A stretch of DNA of 64,000 bases. Origin: Alkalicoccus daliensis (GTDB lineage: Bacteria > Bacillota > Bacilli > Bacillales > Salisediminibacteriaceae). Location of the stretch: positions 868,001 to 932,000 of the forward strand of contig NZ_FNIL01000001.1 of assembly GCF_900103955.1 (NCBI RefSeq), given 5' to 3'. How positions within the stretch are numbered: the first letter of the stretch is position 1; every line of letters starts with the position of its first letter. The position numbers and the translations under genes were made by a program. This document shows, piece by piece, positions 45,411-54,773 of the stretch. The notes beneath the pieces were generated by a model. It was not told where the DNA came from, searched no databases, and saw nothing but the letters and a program-made list of their open reading frames with translations.

Positions 45411-46044
45411 CCTGCATCCCTCTTTCCGTTAGTCGATCCATCCAATAATTGCATATATTTAATGAATAGCCGGTTACGTGTCCAATAGTTAAACTGAATA
45501 GGATTGTTCCAAAAAACACCGGTCCTCCGAGCATCCAGCCGCATGCTAATACAAGGATTTCCATTATTACACGCACGCGTGCTACCGAAGCTCCAGTTCT
45601 GGCGGAAAGAGCCAGCATAATGCTGTCTCTTGGTCCTGCACCACATCTTGGAGCAATGTAGACTCCGATTCCAAAGCCCATAACTAAAATTCCTGTAACA
45701 AGCATAAGCAGCTGTCCTCCCCACGCGGAAGGGGTACCGATTAGAAACAAAAAAATATCGACAAATAAGCCGACCAGCAGCATGTTCGCATAGGCTCCAG
45801 GCTGCGGAAACTTTTTTGTCAACGTTGTCGAAAGTGCTAATAATAAAAAGCCCATAATTACTGTCCAGCTTCCTACCGTTAAGCCGAGCTGCTGTGTTAA
45901 ACCAATATGCAGTACATCCCAGGGAGCACTTCCTAATTCTGCACGTATCATCAAAGCAATCCCTAAACTCATTATTAATAAACCGATCGTAAAAATTGTC
46001 CATCGAATTAGAGGACTGTTTAAATTTAAATGTAATGGTTTCAC
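45394..46044 (-). CDS. YczE/YitT-like multi-pass membrane protein
   Basis: 216-residue integral membrane protein with about five helices. Conserved elements are GLLIMSLGIALMIRAELGSAPWDVL and GVYIAPRCGAGPRDSIMLAL. Related YczE proteins have no assigned transport activity, so its function is unknown. GTG start with AGGAGG eight bases before. It lies upstream of cymR and overlaps it, so it may be co-regulated, and a sulfur-compound role is only a guess. Confidence 0.85.
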   Translation of the reverse strand: MKPLHLNLNSPLIRWTIFTIGLLIMSLGIALMIRAELGSAPWDVLHIGLTQQLGLTVGSWTVIMGFLLLALSTTLTKKFPQPGAYANMLLVGLFVDIFLFLIGTPSAWGGQLLMLVTGILVMGFGIGVYIAPRCGAGPRDSIMLALSARTGASVARVRVIMEILVLACGWMLGGPVFFGTILFSLTIGHVTGYSLNICNYWMDRLTERGMQVENIN

Positions 46045-46078
46045 TAACAAGTCCTCCTAATTTAACTGTCTCTCCGCT

Positions 46079-46108
46079 ATTATAGCATGAAATATCTTTC
46101 TGAAACAA
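46079..46108 (-). promoter_or_regulatory. Promoter of the YczE-like-cymR-desulfurase-mnmA unit
   Basis: TTGTTT, 18 bases, extended -10 TGCTATAAT on the minus strand, 34 bases before the GTG start. Confidence 0.75.
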
Positions 46109-46203
46109 AGTTCGAAAGTCAGTAACCCTTTGCATTCTAACGAGGTTCCGCTAAAATTGCAATTAGGTTGCACCGGTGAATTAAGTTTTCCAGGAGGTAT
46201 TAC

Positions 46204-47532
46204 ATGGATTTATTCGAAAATCAATCTTCAAATACTAATAAAGGCCCGCTTGCAGCAAGAATGAGGCCGAGAACTTTGTCTGAAGTAAGAGGTCAGGATC
46301 ATATTATTGGTGAAAATACTTTGTTAAGAAGAGCTGTAGAAGCAGACCGTCTTTCTGCAATGATATTTTTTGGCCCCCCCGGAACAGGAAAAACAACACT
46401 GGCCAGAGTAATTGCAGAAGCTTCTACTGCTTTTTTTGAGCAGCTCAATGCAGTAACGGCTGGAGTAAAAGATGTGAAGGAAGTGGTGGCAAAGGCAAAA
46501 GACCGCCTGCGTTTTGATGAAAGAAAAACAGTTTTATTTATTGACGAAATCCACAGGTTCAATAAAAGTCAGCAGGATGCACTCCTGCCGCATGTAGAAG
46601 ATGGGACCGTTATTTTAATCGGAGCGACCACAGAAAACCCTATGTTTGAGGTGAATCCTGCACTTCTGTCCCGCTCCCGCCTGTTTCAGCTGGAAAAGCT
46701 TACTGATGAAGATATGGAAAAGGTGATTTACGAAGCTGTGCACGATAGTGAAAGAGGATTTGGGAATTATGAAATTCAAATTGACCAGCAGGCTTTAAAT
46801 CATATTATTAATATCGCTCAGGGTGACGCAAGAACTGCTTTAAACGCACTGGAGCTTGCAGTTCTTACTACAAATCCGAATAGTGAGGGGATTATTCAAA
46901 TAGACCTTACTACCGCAGAGCAGTCCATTCAGCAGCGGATGGTGAGATATGATAAAGATGGAGATAATCATTATGATACTATTTCAGCTTTTATTAAAAG
47001 CATCCGCGGTTCAGATCCGGATGCGACTATGTATTGGCTCGCGAAGATGATTTATGCCGGGGAGGATGCGAGGTTCATTGCCAGAAGAATTTATGTGCAT
47101 GCCGCAGAAGATGTCGGCCTTGCCGATCCGAACGCACTGCTTATTGCGGAAGCTGCTTTTCACGCAGTGGAGTTTCTCGGCATGCCTGAAGCACGTATCC
47201 CCTTAGCAGAAGCAGCACTTTATTTAGCTACCGCTCCGAAAAGCAACGCGGTAATTACAAGTATAGACAGCGCTCTGAATACTGTTAAAAAAGAAAAAAC
47301 AGGAGAAGTCCCTATGCATTTAAGAGATGCTCACTATAAGGGAGCCAGTAAGCTTGGACATGGAGAGGGCTATCTGTATCCTCACAATTATGAGAATCAT
47401 TATGCTGTACAGCAGTACCTGCCTGATCATTTGAAGCATAAGACGTTTTATCACCCATCTACGAACGGCTATGAAAAAACGGTACAGCGCAGACTGGATT
47501 ACTTTGCAGAAAGAAAAAGAAAAGGAAAATAA
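46204..47532 (+). CDS. rarA: RarA (MgsA) replication-associated recombination ATPase
   Basis: AAA+ ATPase acting at stalled replication forks. 442 residues. Walker A is [11 protein letters not shown] near residue 59, Walker [10 protein letters not shown] near 110, sensor 1 IGATTENP, and the arginine-finger region [10 protein letters not shown]. The C-terminal tetramerisation domain contains PKSNAV and GYLYPH. The only plus-strand gene in this part of the window. Confidence 0.96.
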   Translation: MDLFENQSSNTNKGPLAARMRPRTLSEVRGQDHIIGENTLLRRAVEADRLSAMIFFGPPGTGKTTLARVIAEASTAFFEQLNAVTAGVKDVKEVVAKAKDRLRFDERKTVLFIDEIHRFNKSQQDALLPHVEDGTVILIGATTENPMFEVNPALLSRSRLFQLEKLTDEDMEKVIYEAVHDSERGFGNYEIQIDQQALNHIINIAQGDARTALNALELAVLTTNPNSEGIIQIDLTTAEQSIQQRMVRYDKDGDNHYDTISAFIKSIRGSDPDATMYWLAKMIYAGEDARFIARRIYVHAAEDVGLADPNALLIAEAAFHAVEFLGMPEARIPLAEAALYLATAPKSNAVITSIDSALNTVKKEKTGEVPMHLRDAHYKGASKLGHGEGYLYPHNYENHYAVQQYLPDHLKHKTFYHPSTNGYEKTVQRRLDYFAERKRKGK

Positions 47533-47580
47533 AAAAAGCTGATTTACTAAAGAAAATTCTTTAGTAAATCAGCTTTAAAG
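47533..47580. terminator. Bidirectional terminator shared by rarA and the 6S RNA gene
   Basis: AGCTGATTTACTAAAGA and its exact complement form a 17-bp stem. The plus side ends rarA. On the minus strand it is followed by eight T, directly after the 6S RNA. Confidence 0.9.
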
Positions 47581-47592
47581 TTTTATAGTGAG

Positions 47593-47781
47593 TATAAGAG
47601 TCCCATAATGCCGTTATGTTCACTTGCTTTGAACCTGCCCAGGCAGGTGGGTGCTCTGCCCACAAGTCCGGAAGTCCTCTGACAAGCGAGGCGTGTCCAT
47701 TCCAATGGAACGAATAAGCTCCCTACGTGAAAATGTTGGCTCAAAACCGTCGTTTAACACGTACACCGCAGGACCCTTATA
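47593..47781 (-). ncRNA. 6S RNA (BsrA/6S-1 type)
   Basis: About 189 nt on the minus strand, the size of B. subtilis 6S-1 RNA. The ends form an 11-bp closing stem (UAUAAGGGUCC with GGACUCUUAUA, one G-U pair). The middle shows the expected long, bulged hairpin: UUGAGCCAACAUUUU on the 5' side, GGACUUGUGGGC, CCCACCUGCC and CAAAGCAAGUGAAC on the 3' side. 6S RNA binds the housekeeping RNA polymerase and restrains transcription in stationary phase. Its location between aspS and rarA matches my recollection of the Bacillus bsrA locus. Confidence 0.9.
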
Positions 47782-47805
47782 AAAGATAACGTTTATTTCA
47801 TCTTC

Positions 47806-47834
47806 ATCTTACCTCATGAATTTAATAATTGCAA
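47806..47834 (-). promoter_or_regulatory. Promoter of the 6S RNA gene
   Basis: TTGCAA, 17 bases, TAAGAT on the minus strand. The predicted start lies some 18 bases before the closing stem, consistent with a 5'-extended precursor that is trimmed. Confidence 0.65.
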
Positions 47835-47938
47835 GATGAATTTTCTAAATAATTAGTTAACTCTGATGTTCTGCTGGTAAATCCCGGCACAGAATTTTTT
47901 TTAAGCTCCACTGCTGCCTTTCCGACAGCATACTGATC

Positions 47939-49732
47939 TTACTTTTCTTTTGTTTCTTCTTTTTTCTTTTCCTGCACGTTCAAATGAAGCTCATCAAGCT
48001 TTGACTGCTCTACACTGCTTGGTGCATTTGTCAGCAGACAGCTGGCGCTTGCTGTTTTAGGGAAAGCAATTGTGTCTCTCAGATTCGTGCGGTCTGCAAG
48101 AATCATCACGAGCCGGTCCAGTCCCAGCGCAATTCCTCCATGCGGCGGTGTACCGTATTCGAATGCATCCAGGAGAAATCCAAACTGCTCTTTCGCTTCT
48201 TCTTCTGAAAAACCAAGTGCTGTAAACATTTTTTCCTGAAGTCCACGTTCATAAATACGCTGAGACCCACCACCGAGTTCGTAGCCATTTAATACAAGGT
48301 CATAAGCTTCTGCTCTTACTTTTTCAGGATTCGTCGTCAGCAGCTCTTCATCTTCCGCTACAGGGCGTGTAAATGGGTGATGTTCAGCTACATAGCGCTT
48401 TTCGTCTTCATCGTAGGACAGGAGTGGAAACTCTGTCACCCAAAGGAAGTCAAACGTATTCGAAGGAATCAGGTTTCTTTCCTTGGCAAATTTCGTCCGC
48501 AGTGCTCCCAGCACATCCCATGCCACCCGGATTTTATCAGCTGCAAAGAACAACACATCTCCTTCTTCAGCTTCAAACACCTCTATTAACTGTTTCTGTT
48601 CCTCTTCGTTAAAGAATTTGGCGATCGGTCCTTTCACTTCACTTTCAGAAGAAACCTTCAGCCATGCCAGCCCTTTTGCACCGTAAATTTCTGCAAATCC
48701 ACTTAGTTCATCGAGGTCTTTACGGGAATACTCGGGAGCAATTCCTTTCACACAGATGCCTTTTACGACACCGCCATTTTCTACTGTAGAAGAAAACACT
48801 TTAAATCCGCTTTCCTTCACCTGTTCAGAAATATCCACAAGTTCCATACCGAACCTTGTATCTGGCTTATCTGATCCATACCTGTTCATTGCTTCCTGGT
48901 AGGTTAACCTTTTGAAGGCAGTTTCCACGTCTTCTCCGCGCAGGTCTTTTACGAGGCGCTGCATCATTTTTTCCATCATGGAAATTAATTGTTCTTTCCC
49001 CATAAAAGAAGCTTCAATGTCGACCTGAGTGAATTCAGGCTGCCGGTCTGCCCGCAGATCTTCATCACGGAAACACCTTGCAATCTGGAAGTATCTTTCG
49101 AATCCAGCAACCATTAATAGCTGCTTAAACAGCTGGGGTGACTGAGGAAGCGCATAGAAGTCACCGTGATGCACACGGGAGGGAACTAAATAATCACGGG
49201 CACCTTCCGGCGTGCTTTTTGTAAGCATCGGTGTTTCAATCTCCATGAATTTTTCTTCATCCAGAATATCTCTGATCATCTTCGTAGTGCGGTACCGCAG
49301 CTTCATGGTGTCCTGCATCATTGGACGTCTCAGATCAAGATACCGGTATTTCAGACGTACATCTTCGTTTAATTCAGCTTCATCTTCAATAACAAACGGA
49401 AGACCTTTTGCTGCATTCAGTACACGGACGTCTTCAATGATTATCTCAATTCTGCCTGTATCTATCTTAGGGTTTACGGTGCTTTCTTCCCGCTGCACTA
49501 CTTCCCCTTCGACTTCCAGCACATATTCACTTCTTACTGATTCTGCTACAGCCAAAGCTTCCGGCTGTTTTTCGCCATTAAACACAATCTGTACTTGCCC
49601 TGCGGCATCACGCAGATCAATGAAAATGACCTGGCCTAAATCACGGCGTTTTTTCACCCATCCCAGCAGAATGACTTTTTCTCCCACCTGTTGTTCTGTT
49701 AATTCTCCACATGTATGTGTACGCTGTTTCAC
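47939..49732 (-). CDS. aspS: Aspartyl-tRNA synthetase
   Basis: 597-residue bacterial-type class IIb synthetase. An N-terminal anticodon-binding OB fold ([19 protein letters not shown], residues 25-43) is followed by the catalytic core with motif 2 ([20 protein letters not shown]) and motif 3 ([12 protein letters not shown]), with the bacterial GAD insertion between them. GTG start sharing one base with the hisS stop (TAGTG), so the two are translationally coupled and share the hisS T-box. Confidence 0.97.
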   Translation of the reverse strand: MKQRTHTCGELTEQQVGEKVILLGWVKKRRDLGQVIFIDLRDAAGQVQIVFNGEKQPEALAVAESVRSEYVLEVEGEVVQREESTVNPKIDTGRIEIIIEDVRVLNAAKGLPFVIEDEAELNEDVRLKYRYLDLRRPMMQDTMKLRYRTTKMIRDILDEEKFMEIETPMLTKSTPEGARDYLVPSRVHHGDFYALPQSPQLFKQLLMVAGFERYFQIARCFRDEDLRADRQPEFTQVDIEASFMGKEQLISMMEKMMQRLVKDLRGEDVETAFKRLTYQEAMNRYGSDKPDTRFGMELVDISEQVKESGFKVFSSTVENGGVVKGICVKGIAPEYSRKDLDELSGFAEIYGAKGLAWLKVSSESEVKGPIAKFFNEEEQKQLIEVFEAEEGDVLFFAADKIRVAWDVLGALRTKFAKERNLIPSNTFDFLWVTEFPLLSYDEDEKRYVAEHHPFTRPVAEDEELLTTNPEKVRAEAYDLVLNGYELGGGSQRIYERGLQEKMFTALGFSEEEAKEQFGFLLDAFEYGTPPHGGIALGLDRLVMILADRTNLRDTIAFPKTASASCLLTNAPSSVEQSKLDELHLNVQEKKKEETKEK

Positions 49733-51018
49733 TATGCTTCATCCTTTCTTTGCAGCAGTGCAGCAAGTTCCGCTTCCAGTTCACCTAGTTGCAGAAGCTT
49801 CTGTTCTCCTGTTGCCATCTCTTTTACATTTATTTTTCCTTCTGCAAGCTCGTCATCTCCTAATATCAGGACTGCATGTGCCTGCTGGCGGTTCGCTGTT
49901 TTCATCTGTGCTTTCATTTTCTTGCCCATATAATCAGCATCCACGGAAAATCCTTGTTTTCTCAGCTGGTAAAGCAGTTCAGGAGCTTTATTTTTTGCCT
50001 TGTCTCCCAGGGTGACTAAGTAAACGTCCAGCTGGGAATCTTGGATTAAATCTACGCCCTGTACTTCCAGCGCCATTAACAAACGCTCAATACTGAGTGC
50101 AAAACCAATGCCCGGGGTTTCAGGTCCTCCGATATCTTCCACAAGGCCATTATATCTTCCACCGCCCGCCAACGTAGTAATCGCTCCAAACCCTTCTCCA
50201 TCAAGCATAATCTCAAATGCAGTATTATTATAATAGTCCAGGCCACGCACAAGTGTCGGATCCACTACAAACGGAATTTTCATCGCGGATAAAAATTCCT
50301 GTACCTGCTTAAAATACTTTGTGGAATCCTCATTTAAATAATCAAGAATTGCCGGTGCACTGCCCATAAGTTCGTGATCTCTGTCTACTTTACAATCCAA
50401 AATACGCAATGGATTTTTTGTAAGCCTCGCCTGACAGTCGGCACAGAACTCATTAATTCTCGGTTCAAAATGCTGAATCAGCGCCTGCTTATGCGCTTCC
50501 CGGCTTTCTTTATCGCCGAGACTGTTAATGACAAGCTTTAAATCTTTTAACCCAAGTTCCTGATAAAGTTCCATCGCCAAGGCGATAACTTCAGCATCTA
50601 CCGCCGGATCTGCACTTCCCAGTGCCTCTACTCCAAATTGAACAAACTGGCGCATCCGTCCTGACTGCGGACGTTCGTAGCGGAACATCGGTCCTGTATA
50701 ATAAAGTTTTACCGGCTGGTTCACCCATCCATGCATTTTTTCTCCTACATAAGAGCGTACCACTGGTGCAGTTCCTTCCGGACGCAGCGTAAGACTTCGA
50801 TCTCCACGATCTTTGAACTCATACATTTCCTTCTGCACGATATCTGTAGTGTCACCTACTCCACGCGCAAATAACTCTGTCTGTTCAAAAATTGGAGTGC
50901 GTATCTCTTTGTAATTGTAGCGTCTGCATAAATCATGCGCAGTCTGCTCGACTATCTGCCACTTTTCGGATTCGCCAGGAAGTATATCCTGAGTCCCCCG
51001 TGGAATTGTAAATGACAT
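49732..51018 (-). CDS. hisS: Histidyl-tRNA synthetase
   Basis: 428 residues from the ATG at 51018 after CAGGAGG. Class II core: motif 2 ([20 protein letters not shown]), the His-A motif ([14 protein letters not shown]), motif 3 ([15 protein letters not shown]), and a C-terminal anticodon-binding domain. First gene of the hisS-aspS operon, as in B. subtilis. Confidence 0.97.
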   Translation of the reverse strand: MSFTIPRGTQDILPGESEKWQIVEQTAHDLCRRYNYKEIRTPIFEQTELFARGVGDTTDIVQKEMYEFKDRGDRSLTLRPEGTAPVVRSYVGEKMHGWVNQPVKLYYTGPMFRYERPQSGRMRQFVQFGVEALGSADPAVDAEVIALAMELYQELGLKDLKLVINSLGDKESREAHKQALIQHFEPRINEFCADCQARLTKNPLRILDCKVDRDHELMGSAPAILDYLNEDSTKYFKQVQEFLSAMKIPFVVDPTLVRGLDYYNNTAFEIMLDGEGFGAITTLAGGGRYNGLVEDIGGPETPGIGFALSIERLLMALEVQGVDLIQDSQLDVYLVTLGDKAKNKAPELLYQLRKQGFSVDADYMGKKMKAQMKTANRQQAHAVLILGDDELAEGKINVKEMATGEQKLLQLGELEAELAALLQRKDEA

Positions 51019-51057
51019 GATCAAATCCTCCTGTTTCACTTAATTTTTGACATAAAA

Positions 51058-51315
51058 AAAACTCCCCTCCCTGACATAGTCAGGGACGAGAGGAATAAAC
51101 CCGTGGTACCACCCTAGTTGAAGCAGTTCTGCTTCCACTTATATCAGTTAACGCCTGATTCACGGCCTCATCTACTTATATTTCAAAGAGGCACCTATGG
51201 AGTGTTCCTTCGTAAAGTTCTGTACAAAAGTGCTTCCAGCCAAAGGCACTTTCTCTCTGTTCGACAAGAAAACTCTTTACTACTTTTCTCCGTCCTTGGT
51301 GATGCGATATTGTCT
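51058..51315 (-). promoter_or_regulatory. T-box riboswitch leader of hisS-aspS
   Basis: On the minus strand AGGGTGGTACCACGG (51102-51116) is the T-box. It is followed by a terminator (CTCCCTGACATAGTCAGGGA stem as read on the plus strand) with a T run near 51058. A CAC triplet in GGAACACTCC could be a histidine specifier, but Stem I was not folded. Confidence 0.93.
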
Positions 51316-51316
51316 T

Positions 51317-51345
51317 ATAATACGAATTGTTTGCATGTATGTCAA
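51317..51345 (-). promoter_or_regulatory. Promoter of the hisS leader
   Basis: TTGACA, 17 bases, TATTAT on the minus strand, just upstream of the T-box leader and a few bases from the dtd stop. Confidence 0.85.
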
Positions 51346-51354
51346 GTCGATAAA

Positions 51355-51798
51355 TTATTTACTTTCAACAATGAGGGTTACTGGTCCATCATTTGTAAAT
51401 GATACATCCATCATTTCACCAAATTCTCCTGTTTCAACATGCAGATCATGCTTCTCACGCAGGTATTCATTAAAATAATCAAAGATTTCCGCTGCATGAT
51501 CCGGCTTGGCGGCAGCCATGAAGTTAGGCCGGCGCCCTTTCCGGCAGTCACCGTATAATGTAAATTGAGATACCGATAAAATCTGGCCATTTGTTTCTTT
51601 AATGGAAAGGTTTAATTTATCGTCTTCATCTTCAAATATACGAAGTCCGGCTATCTTGTCGGCAAGATACTCAGCATCTTCCCTGCTGTCCTCATGTGTT
51701 ACACCAACGAGCAGCATCAGTCCATGCTGAATTTGCCCGACTGTTTTTTCATTTACTGTAACTTTTCCTTCTTTTGAACGCTGTACAACCACCCTCAT
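51355..51798 (-). CDS. dtd: D-aminoacyl-tRNA deacylase
   Basis: Removes D-amino acids (and glycine) mischarged on tRNA. 147 residues. The two active-site strands are SQFTLYGD (near residue 77) and [11 protein letters not shown] at the C-terminus, holding the cross-subunit Gly-Pro motif. Start after GAAGGTAAGC, 17 bases from relA, as in Bacillus. Confidence 0.96.
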   Translation of the reverse strand: MRVVVQRSKEGKVTVNEKTVGQIQHGLMLLVGVTHEDSREDAEYLADKIAGLRIFEDEDDKLNLSIKETNGQILSVSQFTLYGDCRKGRRPNFMAAAKPDHAAEIFDYFNEYLREKHDLHVETGEFGEMMDVSFTNDGPVTLIVESK

Positions 51799-51815
51799 GA
51801 CTGCTTACCTTCCTT

Positions 51816-53996
51816 CTAATGCATAATTCTCCGCACGGAATATATGTCCGAAATCTGCTTAATACGGTCAACTACACGCTGCAGATGTGCGGTGTTCTGA
51901 ATAGAAATTGTCATATCTATCCGTGCCATTTTATTTTTATCCGCTTTCCCTGAAACAGCCTGTATATTAGTTTTTGTCTCCGCTACAGCCTGAAGTACAT
52001 CATTTAGTAAAGATCTTCGGTCATAACCCGATATTTCAATATCCACATCATAATTTTTCGACTGCTGCGGCCGCTCTTCCCACTCTACAGGAAGGATCCT
52101 TGAATTTTCTTCATCCTGAACATTCGGACAGTCGCTCCTATGAATGGAAACTCCTCTGCCCTTAGTAATATAGCCGACAATTTCATCTCCGGGAACCGGA
52201 TTACAGCAGCGGGAAAGACGAATCATCAGGTTATCCACCCCGCGCACTTTTACACCAGTCTGATCTGATTTTGCGGGAGTTTTCGTCTGCTGCTTTAACT
52301 CTCCCACCGCTTCTGTAAGCGTCTGTCCTTCAGGGGCTTCCTCCTGCTTTCTCAGATTATCTGTCAGCCGGGTTACTACCTGTGCTGCTGTGATACCATG
52401 ATATCCTACTGCAGCATACATATCTTCTTCGGTAGTAAAGCTGAATTTATCCATTACCCGCTGAATATTATCTTTCGTCAGCGCCTGTTTCGGAGTAAAT
52501 CCTTTGTTTTCTATTTCTTTCTCGATCATGTCCCGGCCTTTATCCACATTTTCTTCCCGGCGTTCTTTTTTAAACCACTGACGGATTTTATTTTTCGCAT
52601 GGGAACTCTGCGTAATTTTTATCCAGTCCTGGCTGGGACCGTAAGAATGCTTGGAAGTAAGTATTTCCACGATATCACCGGTTTTCAGCTGATGATCGAG
52701 CGGTACCATTTTTCCATTTACTTTCGCGCCAATACAGCGGTTTCCCACTTCTGTATGGATTCTAAAGGCAAAATCAAGCGGCACAGAGCCTTTCGGCAGT
52801 TCCATCACATCACCTTTTGGAGAAAATACGAATACCATGTCAGAAAATAAATCTATTTTCAAAGATTCCATAAATTCCTGTGCATCATTTGTATTGTTCT
52901 GCCATTCAAGAATTTCACGGAACCATGACATTTTTGTTTCAAGAGACTCGGCATCAGAAACAGTTTTTCCTTCTTTATACGCCCAATGGGCAGCCACACC
53001 GAATTCTGCGACTTTATGCATATCCTCTGAACGTATCTGCACTTCCAGCGGATCACCTTTCGGCCCGATAACTGTTGTATGAAGAGACTGGTACATATTC
53101 GCTTTCGGCATCGCAATATAATCTTTAAACCTTCCCGGCATCGGTTTCCACTGCGTGTGGATCGTACCAAGGACTGCATAACAGTCTTTAATACTTTTTA
53201 CAACGATCCGGATTGCGAGCAGATCATAAATTTCATTAAATTGCTTGTTCTGCAGTACCATCTTTCTATAAATACTATAAATATGCTTTGCTCTTCCATG
53301 AATATCTGCTTCAATATCCATTCCGCCCAACCGTTCTTTTAACAGGGACTGCACTTCTTCAATATAGCTCTCTCTCTCCACACGCTTCTTTTTCATCAAA
53401 TTTACAATACGGTAGTACTGCTGCGGATTCAAATAGCGCAGGGAAGTGTCTTCAAGCTCCCATTTTATTTTGGATATACCTAAGCGGTGAGCGAGCGGCG
53501 CAAAAATCTCCAGTGTTTCATTTGAGATTCTCCGCTGTTTTTCCGGAGGAAGATGTTTTAATGTCCGCATATTATGAAGACGGTCTGCGAGTTTAATTAA
53601 AATGACCCGAATATCCTTTGCCATGGCGACAAACATTTTCCGGTGATTTTCTGCCTGCTGCTCTTCTTTTGACTTGTATTTTATTTTACCAAGCTTGGTG
53701 ACACCATCTACAAGCATGGCTACCTGTTCTCCGAACTTTTCTTCCAGTTCATCCAGACCTATATCTGTATCCTCCACTACGTCATGAAGGAAGGCGGCAG
53801 CAATCGTATCTGGATCCATGCCAAGTTCCACAAGGATCCCTGCTACCTGTACTGGATGCCAAATATACGGTTCACCTGAACGCCGATACTGCTCCCTGTG
53901 AGCATACTTCGCCATTTCATAAGCTTCCCGTAAAAAAGCGACATCTTTTTCGGGAAGATATTCACTCGCTTTTTCAAGCACTTGTTCACTAGTCAT
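51816..53996 (-). CDS. relA: RelA/SpoT-type bifunctional (p)ppGpp synthetase/hydrolase
   Basis: Stringent-response enzyme, 726 residues. The N-terminal HD hydrolase is intact (YIWHPVQVAGIL, HDVVEDTDIGLDEL near 71, ADRLHNMRTL near 136). The synthetase domain (about 235-345) has YDLLAIRIVV and MPKANMYQSLHTTVIGP. TGS (about 390-450), zinc-finger-like RCCNPVPGD and ACT domains follow. Both activities are expected. Neighbours dtd and apt are conserved. Confidence 0.97.
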   Translation of the reverse strand: MTSEQVLEKASEYLPEKDVAFLREAYEMAKYAHREQYRRSGEPYIWHPVQVAGILVELGMDPDTIAAAFLHDVVEDTDIGLDELEEKFGEQVAMLVDGVTKLGKIKYKSKEEQQAENHRKMFVAMAKDIRVILIKLADRLHNMRTLKHLPPEKQRRISNETLEIFAPLAHRLGISKIKWELEDTSLRYLNPQQYYRIVNLMKKKRVERESYIEEVQSLLKERLGGMDIEADIHGRAKHIYSIYRKMVLQNKQFNEIYDLLAIRIVVKSIKDCYAVLGTIHTQWKPMPGRFKDYIAMPKANMYQSLHTTVIGPKGDPLEVQIRSEDMHKVAEFGVAAHWAYKEGKTVSDAESLETKMSWFREILEWQNNTNDAQEFMESLKIDLFSDMVFVFSPKGDVMELPKGSVPLDFAFRIHTEVGNRCIGAKVNGKMVPLDHQLKTGDIVEILTSKHSYGPSQDWIKITQSSHAKNKIRQWFKKERREENVDKGRDMIEKEIENKGFTPKQALTKDNIQRVMDKFSFTTEEDMYAAVGYHGITAAQVVTRLTDNLRKQEEAPEGQTLTEAVGELKQQTKTPAKSDQTGVKVRGVDNLMIRLSRCCNPVPGDEIVGYITKGRGVSIHRSDCPNVQDEENSRILPVEWEERPQQSKNYDVDIEISGYDRRSLLNDVLQAVAETKTNIQAVSGKADKNKMARIDMTISIQNTAHLQRVVDRIKQISDIYSVRRIMH

Positions 53997-54182
53997 GTAA
54001 TCACCTTACATTTTCTTTAAGTCTCTATCGCCACAAAGTAAAGACAGAGCGGGAGTTTATGTCATAATATTGCAAAATTACACTAATTATGTCGAATACA
54101 TTACTTTTATATTAGCATACTTCTAAGTATCATATCATGAGGTTAATTGCTTATGTAAATCTTAAATCATGCAGGTAGAGAA

Positions 54183-54224
54183 AAGCGACAAAACCTTTTT
54201 GAATTTTCGGCTTGTCGCTTCAGG
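54183..54224 (-). terminator. apt terminator
   Basis: AAGCGACAA and TTGTCGCTT flank a 20-base loop, just after the apt stop, followed by TTTTC on the minus strand. It separates apt from relA. Confidence 0.75.
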
Positions 54225-54227
54225 TAT

Positions 54228-54740
54228 TTAATAAGTCATTAAGGAAAATACTTCGTACTGCTTTAGTCGGTCTTTACCATTTAAATAGCTTAATTCTATC
54301 ATGAAAGCAATTCCTGCTACTACACCGCCAAGCTCTTCCACCATTTTTATCGTAGCTTCAATTGTACCGCCGGTAGCAAGCAGGTCATCTGTAATCAATA
54401 CTCTTTGTCCTGGTTTAATAGAACCTTTATGAATGTTCAAGGAATCTTTTCCGTATTCCAGCCCGTAATCCACTTCCAGTACTGCTCTCGGAAGTTTTCC
54501 AGCTTTACGAACAGGGACAAACCCAATTCCCATTTGCACAGCGATTGGACATCCTACAACAAAGCCGCGGGCTTCGGGCCCCACTACTACATCTATATTT
54601 TTATCCGCCGCAAAGTCAGCCATTTCTTCAATCGCCTGTTTATATACAGGGCCATTTTCCATAAGTGTAGTAATGTCTTTAAAACGTATTCCTTCTTTCG
54701 GGAAATTTTCTACTACTGTTACATATTGCTTATAATCCAT
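54228..54740 (-). CDS. apt: Adenine phosphoribosyltransferase
   Basis: Salvages adenine to AMP with PRPP. 170 residues. The PRPP-binding loop [14 protein letters not shown] lies near residue 114; [14 protein letters not shown] and [11 protein letters not shown] are typical. Lies between recJ and relA. Ribosome site AGGAGG. Confidence 0.97.
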   Translation of the reverse strand: MDYKQYVTVVENFPKEGIRFKDITTLMENGPVYKQAIEEMADFAADKNIDVVVGPEARGFVVGCPIAVQMGIGFVPVRKAGKLPRAVLEVDYGLEYGKDSLNIHKGSIKPGQRVLITDDLLATGGTIEATIKMVEELGGVVAGIAFMIELSYLNGKDRLKQYEVFSLMTY

Positions 54741-54773
54741 TTCACAGTTCCTCCTATCGGCTTTTCCTTCAGT

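Noticed and set aside
45407-46135. Open frame of 242 codons overlapping the YczE-like membrane protein in another frame
   Set aside because: The overlapping frame shows no family motif. The YczE-like frame has conserved membrane segments and a proper ribosome site.
49212-50015. 267-codon plus-strand frame across aspS/hisS
   Set aside because: Antisense to two well-supported synthetase genes, with biased composition and no ribosome site.
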